Shown here piece after piece: positions 44,638-51,894 of a DNA stretch of 64,000 nucleotides. Both the position numbers and the translations under genes were made by a program. The stretch's first letter is position 1. Each line of letters opens with the position of its first letter. The notes under the pieces are model-generated. The model saw only the letters and a list, made by a program, of their open reading frames with translations. It had not been told where the DNA came from and did no database searches. Source of the stretch: Devosia neptuniae (lineage in GTDB: Bacteria; Pseudomonadota; Alphaproteobacteria; Rhizobiales; Devosiaceae); contig NZ_CP104965.1 of the NCBI RefSeq assembly GCF_025452235.1, positions 3,654,501-3,718,500 of the forward strand, in the 5' to 3' direction.

Positions 44638-45756
44638 ATGGATATCGAACAGCGTCTGGATCAAACGGTTGCACGGGCAATCGCGGAAAAGCGCATTGTC
44701 GGTTCGGTGCTGATTGTCCGCAAGGACGGCAAGGTAGTCTACGAAAAAGCACAAGGATTTGCCGACCGGGAAGCCGGGCGGGCGATGGCGCTCGACGCGA
44801 TTTTTCGGCTGTCGTCGCTGACCAAGCCGGTGATTGCGGCGACGGTGCTGGCGCTGGTGGATGCGGGCAAGCTGAAGCTGGATGATCTGGTGACGGCGCA
44901 TTTGCCCGAGTTCAAGCCGGCTTTGGCTGATGGCAGCCTGCCTGAGATCACCATCCATAATCTGTTGACGCATACGTCTGGGCTGAACTCAGCGCAGATA
45001 TTGAGTGCGGATGAGCAGGCCGCTGGGGTCAATCGCTGGCATTTGGGGGGCGAGGAGATTATGGCGCGGATTGGCGCCCTGCCCTTGCTATTTGCGCCCG
45101 GCACGGCGTGGTCCTATGGGCCATCCATTGATGTGCTGGGCTTCATTGCTGGTAAGCTCGTGGGTGGCACGCTGGAGGATGCGACGCGGCGCTATGTGAC
45201 CGATCCGCTGGGCATGGGTGATACGCGGTACGGCGTGACGGACAAGGCGCGGCTGGCAGCGGCCTATGCGGATAGCCCGGGTGGCGCGGTGTTGATGAGC
45301 GATCCGCATAGAGTGCCGAACATGTTTGGCGGGGTGACGACGTTTGATCCCGGCCGGATATTTGATGCCAAGGCATTTCAATCGGGCGGTGGCGGCATGG
45401 CGGGCACGGGGCCGGATTTCATGGCGCTGCTGGAAGCGCTGCGAACGGGTGGCGGCCCGATCCTGAAGCCGGAAACGCTGCGGGAGGGATTTGCCGACCA
45501 GACGCCGCAACTGGCTTTTTCGCAGACGCCGGGCTGGAAATTCAGCTATTTCGGCGCCTGGCTGGATGATCCGAAACTGGCGCAATCGCCGGCGGCGCGG
45601 GGGACCAATCGCTGGGGCGGCATTTACGGGCACAATTGGTTTGTCGATCCGGAGAATGGGCTATCGGTGGTGTCGATGTCCAATACCGGGCTTGAAGGCT
45701 GCGACGGGCCGTTCAAGGATGAGGTGCGCGACGCTGTGTATGCCGGGCTGAAATGA
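44638..45756 (+). CDS. Serine hydrolase (class C beta-lactamase/EstB fold), copy 1
   Basis: A 372-residue penicillin-recognising-fold hydrolase. The nucleophile motif SxxK is in FRLSSLTKP, the YxN-equivalent is in WSYGPSIDVLG, and the third motif region is the C-terminal HNWFVDP. LLTHTSGLN is the usual marker. There is no signal peptide, so it is probably cytoplasmic and more likely an esterase than a beta-lactamase. GGAGGAA precedes the ATG. A paralogue follows 49 bases later. Confidence 0.86.
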   Translation: MDIEQRLDQTVARAIAEKRIVGSVLIVRKDGKVVYEKAQGFADREAGRAMALDAIFRLSSLTKPVIAATVLALVDAGKLKLDDLVTAHLPEFKPALADGSLPEITIHNLLTHTSGLNSAQILSADEQAAGVNRWHLGGEEIMARIGALPLLFAPGTAWSYGPSIDVLGFIAGKLVGGTLEDATRRYVTDPLGMGDTRYGVTDKARLAAAYADSPGGAVLMSDPHRVPNMFGGVTTFDPGRIFDAKAFQSGGGGMAGTGPDFMALLEALRTGGGPILKPETLREGFADQTPQLAFSQTPGWKFSYFGAWLDDPKLAQSPAARGTNRWGGIYGHNWFVDPENGLSVVSMSNTGLEGCDGPFKDEVRDAVYAGLK

Positions 45757-45805
45757 TTGCCCGCCCGGCTCCAGCCCATTCGTTTTGCCCCTTTTGAGAA
45801 CAGCC

Positions 45806-46915
45806 ATGTCTTATTCAGTCGACCGCGTTATCGACGATGCCATTGCGCAGAAATCCATTGTCGGGGCCGAGATATTGGTCGCCAAGGCGGGCAAGGTGAT
45901 CTATCGGCGCGCGGCCGGGTATTTTGATCGCGAAGCTGGTATCGCCATGCCGGAAAACGCGATCTACCGGCTGGCTTCGGTGACCAAGCCGATTGTGGCG
46001 ACCACGGCCTTGGCGATGATGGATAAGGGGCTGCTCAAGCTGAGCGACCGGGTGGATCGCTATTTGCCCTATTTTCGGCCACGGCTGGATGATGGCTCGA
46101 TTGCCGAGATCACGCTACACCATTTGCTGACGCATACTGCGGGACTGGCCTACGGTTATCCTGACGATCCGGCGATCACGACGGGACTGGGCAATACGGA
46201 CCTTGATCACGAGGCCAATCTGACGCGTGTGGCCCAACAAAAGCTGCTGTTCAAGCCGGGCACGGCGTGGAGCTATTCGTTTGCCATCGACGTGCTTGGG
46301 GCCGTGTTGGCCAAGGTGCATGGCGGCATGCTGGAGGACGCGGTGCGCGCCTATGTCACTGGGCCTTTGGGCATGAGCGAAACGGGGTTCTTCGTGGCCG
46401 ACCGCGCCCGCCTCGCCCGGGCCTATGCCGATGACACGCACGAGCCGGTGCCGATGGAAGACACCCATGTGGTGATCGGAGAAAATGGCGATGGGGTGCT
46501 GTTTTCGCCGATCCGCATTTTCAACGAGAAGGCATTCCAATCGGGCGGTGCGGGCATGGCGGGAACGCCCAGCGATTTGCTGAAGCTGTTTGAGGCGTTG
46601 CGGCTGGGCGGCCAGGGGATTTTGCGGCCGGAGACCGTGGCGCTGGCAACACGCAACCAGATCGGGGACCTGCCGCGCGACGCCAAGGGGCAGCGGTTTG
46701 GTTATCTCAGCGCGATCGTGGATGATCCGGTGGCGGCGGAGACACCATCGGCCATCGGCACCTATAATTGGGGCGGGGTTTACGGCCATTCTTGGCTGGT
46801 GGACCCGACCAATGAACTGGTGATTCTGTCGATCAGCAATACGGCGCTGGAAGGCTGCACGGGCAAATTCCCGACCAATGTGCGCAATGCGGTCTATGCC
46901 GATTTCGTGCAATAA
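45806..46915 (+). CDS. Serine hydrolase (class C beta-lactamase/EstB fold), copy 2
   Basis: A 369-residue paralogue of the preceding gene, with matching blocks: IVGAEILVAKAGKVIY, RLASVTKPIVATT (SxxK), LLTHTAGLAYGYPDDP, FKPGTAWSYSFAIDVLG and GGVYGHSWLVDP. It has no signal peptide. ATG 45806 is chosen with GAGAA upstream; the longer frame adds seven unrelated residues. Tandem duplication followed by divergence is evident. Substrate unknown. Confidence 0.86.
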   Translation: MSYSVDRVIDDAIAQKSIVGAEILVAKAGKVIYRRAAGYFDREAGIAMPENAIYRLASVTKPIVATTALAMMDKGLLKLSDRVDRYLPYFRPRLDDGSIAEITLHHLLTHTAGLAYGYPDDPAITTGLGNTDLDHEANLTRVAQQKLLFKPGTAWSYSFAIDVLGAVLAKVHGGMLEDAVRAYVTGPLGMSETGFFVADRARLARAYADDTHEPVPMEDTHVVIGENGDGVLFSPIRIFNEKAFQSGGAGMAGTPSDLLKLFEALRLGGQGILRPETVALATRNQIGDLPRDAKGQRFGYLSAIVDDPVAAETPSAIGTYNWGGVYGHSWLVDPTNELVILSISNTALEGCTGKFPTNVRNAVYADFVQ

Positions 46916-46941
46916 CAGCACGCACACAGAAGGAGAGCGCC

Positions 46942-47721
46942 ATGCGCATTGCGACCTGGAACATCAATGGCATCAAGGCGCGGCTGGAAATCCTGCTGAC
47001 CTGGCTGGCGCAGGAAAAGCCGGACATTGTGTGCCTGCAGGAAATCAAGACGGTCGATAAGGGCTTTCCGCGGGCCGAGATCGAGGCGCTGGGCTATAAT
47101 GTGGAAACGCATGGCCAGAAGAGCTGGAATGGCGTGGCCATCCTGTCGCTGATCAAGTTCGACGAGGTGACGCGCGGGCTGCCGGGCGACGATTCGGATG
47201 AACAGGCGCGGCTGATCGAGGGCGTGTTCTCGGTGGAGACCGAGGCGATCCGGGTGTGCAATATCTACCTGCCCAACGGCAACCCGGTCGATTCCGAGAA
47301 ATTCCCCTATAAGCTCGCCTGGATGGACCGGCTGACCAGCTTTGTCGAAGATCGGCTGGCGCTGGAAGAGCCCTTCGTGCTGCTGGGCGACTTCAACCTC
47401 ATTCCTGCGCCGATCGATGCGCATGATCCGCAGGCGTGGTGGGGCGATGCGTTGTATCGCCCGGAAAGCCTGGCGCGATTCCGTACGCTGACCAATCTGG
47501 GCCTGACCGACGCATTGCGGGCGACCACGGCCGAGCCGGCCTATACGTTCTGGGATTTCCAGGCGGGCGCATGGCGGCGCAATGCAGGCATTCGCATCGA
47601 TCACCTGATGCTGTCCGCACAGGCGGCCGACCGGCTGGACGGGGTGACGATACACAAGGACGTGCGCGGCTGGGACAAGCCGAGCGATCACGTGCCGGTG
47701 GAAGGGCAGTTCAGCTTTTAG
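46942..47721 (+). CDS. xthA: Exodeoxyribonuclease III
   Basis: A 259-residue endonuclease/exonuclease/phosphatase-fold enzyme that cuts AP sites in base-excision repair. ATWNINGIKARLE starts the protein, CLQEIKT gives the metal Glu, LLGDFNLIPAPIDAHD gives the Asp-Asn pair, and RIDHLMLS and SDHVPVEGQF give the Asp-His end. AAGGAG precedes the ATG. A small gene follows at once (11-base gap). Confidence 0.96.
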   Translation: MRIATWNINGIKARLEILLTWLAQEKPDIVCLQEIKTVDKGFPRAEIEALGYNVETHGQKSWNGVAILSLIKFDEVTRGLPGDDSDEQARLIEGVFSVETEAIRVCNIYLPNGNPVDSEKFPYKLAWMDRLTSFVEDRLALEEPFVLLGDFNLIPAPIDAHDPQAWWGDALYRPESLARFRTLTNLGLTDALRATTAEPAYTFWDFQAGAWRRNAGIRIDHLMLSAQAADRLDGVTIHKDVRGWDKPSDHVPVEGQFSF

Positions 47722-47732
47722 AGGAGGCGGCT

Positions 47733-47942
47733 ATGGCGACGGCAACGATTGTCGGGCTCAATCACGATCTGCGCGGAAAAAAGTCCTACGTGCAGTTGGT
47801 GTGGGACGATGAGGCGGATAAGCGCCTGTCCCTGCCGGTGCCGTATGGCTGTAGTTTTGCCGATTTGCCGGCGGAGACGGAGAAGGCTGTGAAGGCGCTG
47901 TCGGCGGAGACTGCGGCGTTGGTGATCAAGTCGGCGGAGTGA
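47733..47942 (+). CDS. Hypothetical 69-residue protein linked to xthA
   Basis: A compact soluble protein, MATATIVGLNHDLRGKKSYVQLVWDDE..., ending SAETAALVIKSAE. GAGGAGG stands before the ATG at 47733, and the gap to xthA is 11 bases, so it is almost surely co-transcribed. No signal peptide or membrane segment. I do not recognise the family. The sequence predicts an N-terminal beta-strand pair and a C-terminal helix. Confidence 0.7.
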   Translation: MATATIVGLNHDLRGKKSYVQLVWDDEADKRLSLPVPYGCSFADLPAETEKAVKALSAETAALVIKSAE

Positions 47943-48058
47943 GGGGCCTTCGGCAGCGTTGGAGGTTCGCGCAGTCGAGGATCGTCCGCCGCTTGTGCCG
48001 TGTTGGGAGCGGCCCTCGGGTCGAGCCCGAGGGAGATGCGGTGGGGAGGAGAGGCTTC

Positions 48059-48100
48059 GGCTGGATTCCGGCCTGCGCCGGAGTGACATTGTGGGCGGGG
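48059..48100. repeat. Family A repeat, single arm
   Basis: GGATTCCGGCCTGCGCCGG followed by GTGACATTGTGGGCGGGG matches one arm of the paired elements at 31.9 kb. A small GC hairpin (CCCTCGG...CCGAGGG near 48013-48033) lies just upstream. The 401-base space from 47943 to 48343 contains only these, the family C unit, and an AT-rich stretch before the glycosyltransferase. Confidence 0.75.
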
Positions 48101-48106
48101 GCATTG

Positions 48107-48156
48107 TGCCGCGACCTCGTGGTTCGACGGGCTCACCATAAGGTCTACTTTAAGGC
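48107..48156. repeat. Family C dispersed repeat
   Basis: TGCCGCGACCTCGTGGTTCGACGGGCTCAcc...AAGGTCTACTT has the same order as 63049-63098 (GCCACGACCTCGTCCTTCGACAGGCTCAGG...GAGGTCTACTT). A reversed relative with GTAGACCTCGCCCTGAGC follows at 48167-48184. Confidence 0.68.
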
Positions 48157-48343
48157 CGGTTTTTCTGTAGACCTCGCCCTGAGCTTGGCGCAGCATTGAG
48201 CGCGGTCCAGACCAAGAGTGTCGAAGGACATGGCAAGCAGCCGGCACGTTCCAGCGGAAATCATATATATAGCGGGCTAGACTAAGACACAATTCAGGGC
48301 TTTCTTGAGGGGCGTTACTCTTCGCGCCATTCAAGGGTTATCC

Positions 48344-49384
48344 GTGGTTATTTACGCTTATCCGGCTCGGTCCAATACAAAGATAAATCCCTTCAACGCC
48401 ATATTGTCTGATGCGCTGGAGGATCTTGGCTATACCGTGACTGATCCCAGCCACGCCCAAGGCGTGTTTGGCAGAGCCGACGTAGTCCTCATAAACTGGC
48501 CGGAAGCGGCCACCCAGCAAAAGTGGGGGATCGCTATCAGGCGGTCCTTTTTTCAATTGCTGACCCTGATCATACAAAGACTGCGTGGCGCAAAGATCGT
48601 CTGGATTGCGCATAATTCAACGAGCCATGACAGCGTTCGGCCAAGGATTGAACGCGCCTATATGCGGCTTGTGGTGCGGCTTCTGGCTGGCGTGGTGTTT
48701 TTGACCAAGGGGTCCAGGGCGCCGAGCATCGAGCAGCATCCGGGCCTGGAGAAATTGCCCTATGTCATCATGCGGCACCCGCTTTATGGCGACCACTATC
48801 CCCCCTCCCCGAGCAAGGAGGTGGCGCGATTGGCGCTGGGGCTGCCGGCCGGGCGGAAGATCGTCGGCATGGTTGGCGATCTCAAATCATATAAGGGGAT
48901 CGACGATTTCCTGGTCGCCTTCGGCGCTGCCGAGGGTGGTGAACTGGATGGCTTATTGGCGGGGAAAGCGCAGGAAGCGGGGCTTGTCGCCAGTATCAAG
49001 GCGTGTGCAGCGCGTGTGGCGGAACGGGGTCGGATGCTGGTTCACATCGACAGGCGCGCGAGCGACCAGGAATTGGTCACGGCCCTGGCGGCGCTGGATC
49101 TGCTGGTGCTGCCATATAAGGGCGGCGAGAATTCGGGCGTCGCAATCCTGGCGGCTGAACGCGGCACGCCGATCCTGGCAAGGCCTATCCCGGGGATATT
49201 AGAACTAGGTGATGTCCTGGGAGCGGCGGTCCAATCCTATGCGGGAGAGCTTGGCGGAGCGGAGCTGGTAGCGGCGGTTTCTCAAGCGACGGCGCCGACA
49301 GAGGTGGTCCTTGAGAAATTTAGGCAAGATCATTCGGCCGCGGCGGCTGCCAAGGCTCTACAGGGCCTGTTCGAGGTCATCTAA
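48344..49384 (+). CDS. Glycosyltransferase, GT4-like
   Basis: A 346-residue protein with a two-Rossmann (GT-B) layout. It opens VVIYAYPARSNTKINPFNAILSDALEDLGY, the second domain begins RKIVGMVGDLKSYKGIDDF, and GENSGVAILAAERGTPILA matches the donor-binding E-x7-E region of GT4 enzymes. Sugar and acceptor are unknown. GTG 48344 is chosen because AAGGG lies six bases upstream; TTG 48305 would be longer. Repeats flank both sides, and the 5' end is AT-richer than its neighbours, hinting at later acquisition. It faces an ExoR-like gene. Confidence 0.82.
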   Translation: MVIYAYPARSNTKINPFNAILSDALEDLGYTVTDPSHAQGVFGRADVVLINWPEAATQQKWGIAIRRSFFQLLTLIIQRLRGAKIVWIAHNSTSHDSVRPRIERAYMRLVVRLLAGVVFLTKGSRAPSIEQHPGLEKLPYVIMRHPLYGDHYPPSPSKEVARLALGLPAGRKIVGMVGDLKSYKGIDDFLVAFGAAEGGELDGLLAGKAQEAGLVASIKACAARVAERGRMLVHIDRRASDQELVTALAALDLLVLPYKGGENSGVAILAAERGTPILARPIPGILELGDVLGAAVQSYAGELGGAELVAAVSQATAPTEVVLEKFRQDHSAAAAAKALQGLFEVI

Positions 49385-49430
49385 TTCATACCCAACCAAG
49401 AGCGGCCATGTTCCGCTGTCGCTAAACAGA

Positions 49431-49469
49431 GGTTCCCGCTTTCGCGGGAATGACACTGTGGGTTGGTGG
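49431..49469. repeat. Family A repeat, single arm
   Basis: GGTTCCCGCTTTCGCGGG followed by AATGACACTGTGGGTTGG matches the unit near 1056-1090 in the opposite sense. It lies between the glycosyltransferase and the ExoR-like gene (153-base gap). Confidence 0.75.
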
Positions 49470-49537
49470 AGTGATATCGTGGAGCGGCGCCGTAGAGGTG
49501 GCAGCGGCATCGATGATGCCAGCCGCCTTGCTCGACT

Positions 49538-50347
49538 TTAGAAGCCCGCGAATTGGGGGGCGATGCTGGTGGCGAGTTTGGTGGCTTCGCCTTGCTGCTC
49601 GGGCGTAGCGATGGAATTGGCCTGGTTGATCAGGTCGTTGATCCAGGCGGCATCGGCGGTGCCGGTGCAGCGCTGCTGGGCTAGGTTGAGCCACATCAGG
49701 CCCTCGATGGGCTGGGCTTCGATGCCTTCGACGCCGTTGAACAGCAGGCGGCCAAGCTGGGCCTGGGCGGGGCAATGGCCCTTGCGGGCAGCCAGTGAGA
49801 ACCAGCGTGCGCTTTGCAGCGGATTGACGCCCAGCTCATCGGCATTGAGGTAAAGCAGGCCGACGCGATATTGGGCATCGGCATCGCCGAAATAGGTGGC
49901 GGCGTGCAGCAGCAGAGCGTGCGAGCGCTCGGCATCGGCGGGTATGCCAGCGTCGGGCAAGCCTTCCTTGTAGTAATCACCGACTTTGACGAAGGACTGG
50001 GCCACAATGTCGGATTCGACGCCGCGCGGCGCCGCGTCGGCATGTTCGTTGGCAATCTGGGCGAAATAGCCAAACGCCTTGGCAGGGTCCTTGGCGACGC
50101 CTTCGCCATTTTCATACATGGTGCCGAGCTGCCACATGGCCATGGGCTGGCCGGCTTCGGCGGCGTTTTCGAGGGCGGCGAGCAGGGCAGCGCCGGACAC
50201 GCCACCGCCTGCCCCATCGAGCATATTGGCCATATCCAGCGCGGCATCGGCCGCGGTCTGCGCGTGCGCGGGCGTGATCGACATCGCCAAGGCGAGCGTC
50301 AGTGCCGTCGCAACGGAGATCAGGGAGGTATCCCTAATAGTCCGCAT
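49538..50347 (-). CDS. ExoR-like periplasmic Sel1-repeat regulator
   Basis: A 269-residue exported protein. A signal peptide (SLISVATALTLALAMSITPAHA) is followed by Sel1-like repeats: AMWQLGTMYENGEGVAKDPAKAFGYFAQIA, AQYRVGLLYLNADELGVNPLQSARWFSLAARKG and AQAQLGRLLFNGVEGIEAQPIEGLMWLNLA. Size, export and repeat layout, plus the DYYKEGLPDAG...LLHAATYFGDADAQ block, resemble ExoR of Rhizobium/Sinorhizobium, the periplasmic brake on the ExoS-ChvI system. The comparison is from memory. Either of two adjacent ATGs (50350, 50347) is possible. ExoS/ChvI are not in this window. Confidence 0.75.
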   Translation of the reverse strand: MRTIRDTSLISVATALTLALAMSITPAHAQTAADAALDMANMLDGAGGGVSGAALLAALENAAEAGQPMAMWQLGTMYENGEGVAKDPAKAFGYFAQIANEHADAAPRGVESDIVAQSFVKVGDYYKEGLPDAGIPADAERSHALLLHAATYFGDADAQYRVGLLYLNADELGVNPLQSARWFSLAARKGHCPAQAQLGRLLFNGVEGIEAQPIEGLMWLNLAQQRCTGTADAAWINDLINQANSIATPEQQGEATKLATSIAPQFAGF

Positions 50348-50878
50348 CATACTCCTTTTGCCTGCAGTCAAGCAGGCGGGCGTCGCTTGTGCGGCCCGGA
50401 AATCCGGGCTCATGATGGGCGCGCCAGACCGGCCGGCGGCGTCCCTTGTTGGTTTCAGCCAGTTTCTGCCGCGCGAGGCGGCGTGGAAAGCAGGCGTTAA
50501 TGTTTTGGTAAACCCAGTTTGTGACCGGATTCCAGCCGTGCCGATCACAACTCGGCGCTTGGCTTGCCGAAACTCGGCAGGAATTGTCGCTGCTGGGTCA
50601 ATCACGTCCAAAGTCTCACCCTCCCCGGCTCAAACTGCTTGTGTTTCCTGACTCTTTTACTGTCAGGACCACAAATAGACGGCTGCCGGTTCCGGCATGG
50701 GGGAGGAATGTAGAAGCGTGCGCTGACGCGCCATCGCCACAGACCATCCGCCCCCAGATGCCTATGCCGTCTCGTTTAGGGTGAGATTGTGGCGGGAAAC
50801 ATCGCGAAAGTGTTGACGAGGCCACCGCGCCAAGTGAATCGCCGACGCTGTTGCTGAATCGTCACATTTTGTCGCAGG
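50348..50878. other. 531-base intergenic space without a recognisable gene
   Basis: Open frames exist here but show no ribosome site, start context or family feature. It contains the ExoR-like gene's promoter region at its left end. No member of the repeat families was found. Nothing further can be supported. Confidence 0.5.
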
Positions 50879-51886
50879 CTAGAGCCAGTGACGGCCGCGC
50901 ATCCACCAGATGATGCCGAGGGCAAGGGCCACAAGCCCGAGGCAGACGAGCCAGAAGGCGCTGTCGTGATCGGCAAAGGGAATGCCGGAGACGTTCATGC
51001 CCAAGGCCCCGGTGATCAAGGTCAGCGGCATGAAGACCACGGTGACGGCGGCGAGGACCAGCATGATGCGGTTCATCTGCTCGGCGCGATCATCGATCAT
51101 CTGTTCGTGCACGAGGACGGCGCGTTCGGACAGGGCCTGTAGCTCATCGCCCATGCGGGCGGAGCGGGCCGAGGCTTCGCGCAGGCGCAGGCGATCCTTG
51201 GCGGTGAAGAAGGACAGGTCTTCGATTTCGAGCGTGTTGAGCACGTCGCGTTGCGGCCAGACCAGGCGGCGGAAATTGATCAGCGTGCGGCGCAGATGTT
51301 CGAGATTGTCCTGGGCCTTGGTGTGATTCTTGAGGATCAGGGCTTCCTCGATCTCGTCGAGGCCATCGCCCAGCATTTCGATCAGCGGCTCGAGCCTGTC
51401 CGCGGCCCGCAGGCCCAGGCGGGCAACCAGATCGGCGGGCGAGACCGGCGCGTGGTGGGACTGCTCCCAACGGGGCAGCCCGAGGAAATCGAGAATGTTG
51501 AGCTCGGTCGCGATGATGACGCGGCCCTTCTCGATCCAGAGGGTGAGCAATTGGCGACCGACATCGTCGGGGGCGGCGCCGGGACGGGCGACGCGGAGCA
51601 TGACCAGGGCCTTGTCCTCCATCACCGTGCAGCGGGCGCGGGTGCTGGGAGCGGTCAGCAGGTCGGCGTTGAAGGCGCCCAACTCCTCGCGCAGCCAGAC
51701 CTTGAATTCGGGCGATTTGGAATTGCCCACGATGAGCTTGAAGCCGCGTAGCGGCACGGCGGGTGCCGTCGCCGAGGGCTCGTGGCGAGTAACGCCGCCC
51801 TTGCCATCGAACACCAGGAGCGCGCCAACGCCCACCATGCCGTTGAACACGGAGCGGGCGGGCGGCTGGCGCGGGATATCATCCAT
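50879..51886 (-). CDS. ZntB/CorA-family metal transporter
   Basis: A 335-residue protein with a large cytoplasmic domain and two C-terminal membrane helices (MLVLAAVTVVFMPLTLITGALGMNVSG and SAFWLVCLGLVALALGIIWW). GMNV between them is the CorA-family signature loop. EIEEALILKNHTKAQDNLEHLRRTLINFRR is the long stalk helix. It fits zinc-exporting or -importing ZntB better than magnesium CorA, but the metal is not certain. The gap to the upstream valS stop is 8 bases, so it is probably read from the same message. Confidence 0.85.
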   Translation of the reverse strand: MDDIPRQPPARSVFNGMVGVGALLVFDGKGGVTRHEPSATAPAVPLRGFKLIVGNSKSPEFKVWLREELGAFNADLLTAPSTRARCTVMEDKALVMLRVARPGAAPDDVGRQLLTLWIEKGRVIIATELNILDFLGLPRWEQSHHAPVSPADLVARLGLRAADRLEPLIEMLGDGLDEIEEALILKNHTKAQDNLEHLRRTLINFRRLVWPQRDVLNTLEIEDLSFFTAKDRLRLREASARSARMGDELQALSERAVLVHEQMIDDRAEQMNRIMLVLAAVTVVFMPLTLITGALGMNVSGIPFADHDSAFWLVCLGLVALALGIIWWMRGRHWL

Positions 51887-51894
51887 GGCGGTTT

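Noticed and set aside
44638..46915. Beta-lactamase resistance genes
   Set aside because: Neither product has a signal peptide and there is no regulator; a cytoplasmic esterase role is more likely.
50521..50784. 87-residue plus-strand frame in the 50.3-50.9 kb space
   Set aside because: No start context, signature or neighbour logic; kept as unexplained intergenic space.
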